DNA from: Batkoa obscura
Lineage: Eukaryota > Entomophthoromycota > Entomophthoromycetes > Entomophthorales > Batkoaceae
Reading direction: 5' to 3'
Assembly (NCBI GenBank): GCA_030770535.1
Contig: JASVEC010000196.1
Span: 1-33,275, forward strand
DNA: 33,275 bases
Each line of letters starts with the position of its first letter. Positions within the stretch are counted from its first letter, which is position 1. The notes below the pieces were generated by a model. It searched no databases, was not told where the DNA came from, and saw nothing but the letters and a program-made list of their open reading frames with translations. Shown here in pieces: positions 31,708 to 33,275 of this stretch. A program made the translations under genes and the position numbers.

Positions 31708-33072
31708 ATGTCAATGCGACCTAATTTAACAATTACAACTAGTGTACAAGAAATTAAATGTGATTCTTGTTATCGATTAAAAATCGTATGTGATCGAATG
31801 GAAAGTATGTGTAGTGGTTGTTTTCAAAGGGGAATCTTATGTACATATACACAATCAAATAAATCAAGTATAACACGTAATTTAAGTTATGATAATAACC
31901 AAAGGAATTATATTAATCGACAAATAGTTAATCGAAATTTATCCGTTGATAATATAACTCAAAGAAATCATTTAAATAATAATAATAACAATGATAGTAA
32001 TGATACTAATAATTTTGTTAGTCCTAAATTAAAATTAAATAGTATACCAATTAATATTAATACTAGGAATAATAACAACAATAATAATAATCGTAATTTA
32101 AGCATTGATATTATACCATTGAACAATAATATGAATTTAAGTATGGATTTTAAAGGGAATTCTTATCCACCACCTAATTTAACTTTAAGTCAAATGGTAC
32201 CTAATTTATCAATTAATCGTTCTCAATCTCCAATGAACTTAACGGATTTGAATTCTTCGTATACTTCTTCACCAATTTATCAATCCCCTACAGGTACTAG
32301 TCCAAATGGTTCATTTTTTATGGATAACTATTTAACTCAAGAGATACAACCTAATTTATCTACTAATAACTCATCCCCAAATCCAATGTATTATTCTAAT
32401 AGTTTAAATAATAATAATACTAATAATCAACAAACTATGTTTTTTAATTCACTAAATTTATCACCTGCAATGAATGCAAATGCAATAGATTCTACTGTTA
32501 CTTTATGCCAATCACCAAATACATTAAATCCACCCACTATTATATTAGAACCACCGCAACCTAGTAATAATTTATTAAATAGTAATAATAATTTATTAAA
32601 TAATAATAATAACAGTAATAATAATAGTACAAATTCATTATCTTCTTCATTACCTGAATTAACTTATCAAATGAATCAATTAACAATTGAGAATGCTAAT
32701 TTTATATTTCCAGAAACAATGTTACCTTTAGATACACAAACAATCATAGGAATAAGTTATTATTTTCAAAATATTCATCCTCAATTTCCAGTAGTTGACC
32801 CTATCTTATTTAAAAAAAAACTAGCATTAGAAGCTCAATTAATTTCTCCTTTAAACTGTTTAATTGAAGCTATTATTTCATTATCAAAAATGCACCTTAA
32901 AAACCCATTAAATTTTCAACAATCAATTGATACTTTTCTTACTCAAGTAAATTTAGAACCTTATTTCCCACAAAGTAATACTTTGATTCCTGAAGAGAAA
33001 TCTTTATCAACTGCTACTTATTTGATTGATCAATTACATTCGTTTCATTTTGCTAACAGTTTAGAATTTTAA
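31708..33072 (+). CDS. Zn2Cys6 fungal-type transcription factor, Asn-rich
   Basis: The ORF encodes 454 residues. The binuclear zinc cluster is complete, with Cys18, 21, 28, 35, 38 and 45 spaced C-x2-C-x6-C-x6-C-x2-C-x6-C. The usual basic residues after the second Cys are weak (YRLKIVCD rather than RxRKxKCD), so DNA contacts may differ. Residues 55-320 are low-complexity Asn/Ser/Pro, built on AAT/AAC codon runs, with scattered NLS motifs. From about 333 a fungal-specific transcription factor domain begins (LDTQTIIGISYYFQNIHPQFPVVD) but the protein stops at 454, earlier than most full-length members. It may be a short family member or continue in an exon beyond 33072 that I cannot identify. It is a nuclear regulator whose targets are unknown. 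Confidence 0.85.
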   Translation: MSMRPNLTITTSVQEIKCDSCYRLKIVCDRMESMCSGCFQRGILCTYTQSNKSSITRNLSYDNNQRNYINRQIVNRNLSVDNITQRNHLNNNNNNDSNDTNNFVSPKLKLNSIPININTRNNNNNNNNRNLSIDIIPLNNNMNLSMDFKGNSYPPPNLTLSQMVPNLSINRSQSPMNLTDLNSSYTSSPIYQSPTGTSPNGSFFMDNYLTQEIQPNLSTNNSSPNPMYYSNSLNNNNTNNQQTMFFNSLNLSPAMNANAIDSTVTLCQSPNTLNPPTIILEPPQPSNNLLNSNNNLLNNNNNSNNNSTNSLSSSLPELTYQMNQLTIENANFIFPETMLPLDTQTIIGISYYFQNIHPQFPVVDPILFKKKLALEAQLISPLNCLIEAIISLSKMHLKNPLNFQQSIDTFLTQVNLEPYFPQSNTLIPEEKSLSTATYLIDQLHSFHFANSLEF

Positions 33073-33275
33073 TTATAATTAAATATATTATGAAGGAGAG
33101 AATGATAAAGTATAAGAGTTAGAGATATAGTTATTGAGTTAATTATTAGTATTTTTTAATATAAAATATAACTCAATTTTTTGATTTAAGTATCAATATA
33201 AGTTAATTCTTAATGTATATTAGTTTATTAAAATTAAAATAAAGTTTATTGATTTATTATTATTATTAAATTTAA

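Overview
This window looks like nuclear DNA of a very AT-rich fungus. Three independent lines point to Fungi. There is a mitochondrial homoaconitase of the alpha-aminoadipate lysine pathway (LYS4), a fungal-type mitochondrial ribosomal protein mL60 (MRPL31) and a Zn2Cys6 transcription factor with the start of a fungal-specific regulatory domain. Eight spliceosomal introns of 43-51 bp, plus one swollen to 177 bp, have relaxed GTAAGN/GTATAT/GTAATN donors, which is unlike the strict Saccharomycotina introns. An aerobic mitochondrion is implied. I cannot place the lineage further. AT-rich zygomycete-type groups fit, but nothing here proves it.

Layout: 1-2378 is AT-rich and gene-poor, with one copy of a short inverted-repeat element and a decayed coding-like stretch. 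2379-2942 encodes a secreted precursor with eleven peptide units, each preceded by Arg-Arg-His-Arg-Arg (a kexin-processed repeat protein). LYS4 (3090-5262, minus, 4 exons) and MRPL31 (5866-6283, plus, 3 exons) diverge from a 600 bp promoter region holding a perfect Gcn4-type box. Beta-tubulin (7396-8814, minus, 2 exons) has a CCAAT-rich upstream region. A microsomal cytochrome P450 (10243-11815, minus, 3 exons) is followed by 3.2 kb without an intact gene. A SulP/STAS sulfate permease (15012-17352, plus) carries two apparent one-base frameshifts. A tRNA-Ile(AAT) lies at 17679-17750, minus. The next 3.6 kb (17751-21362) holds five element copies, two of them fused as an inverted pair. The TOR kinase gene (about 21376-28583, plus) has one microsatellite-filled intron, an in-frame TAG at an invariant Gln codon and an unresolved 5' end. 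An HD-domain phosphohydrolase (29118-29807, minus), a small unrecognised ORF (30669-30920, minus) and the Zn2Cys6 factor (31708-33072, plus) complete the window.

The genes are mostly unrelated housekeeping or sensing functions (lysine synthesis, mitochondrial translation, cytoskeleton, sulfate uptake, TOR signalling) and form no obvious cluster. The most unusual items are the repeat peptide precursor, the roughly 100 bp TA-flanked inverted-repeat family (eight copies), the interrupted reading frames of two otherwise conserved genes, and several short coding-like relics in the intergenic DNA.
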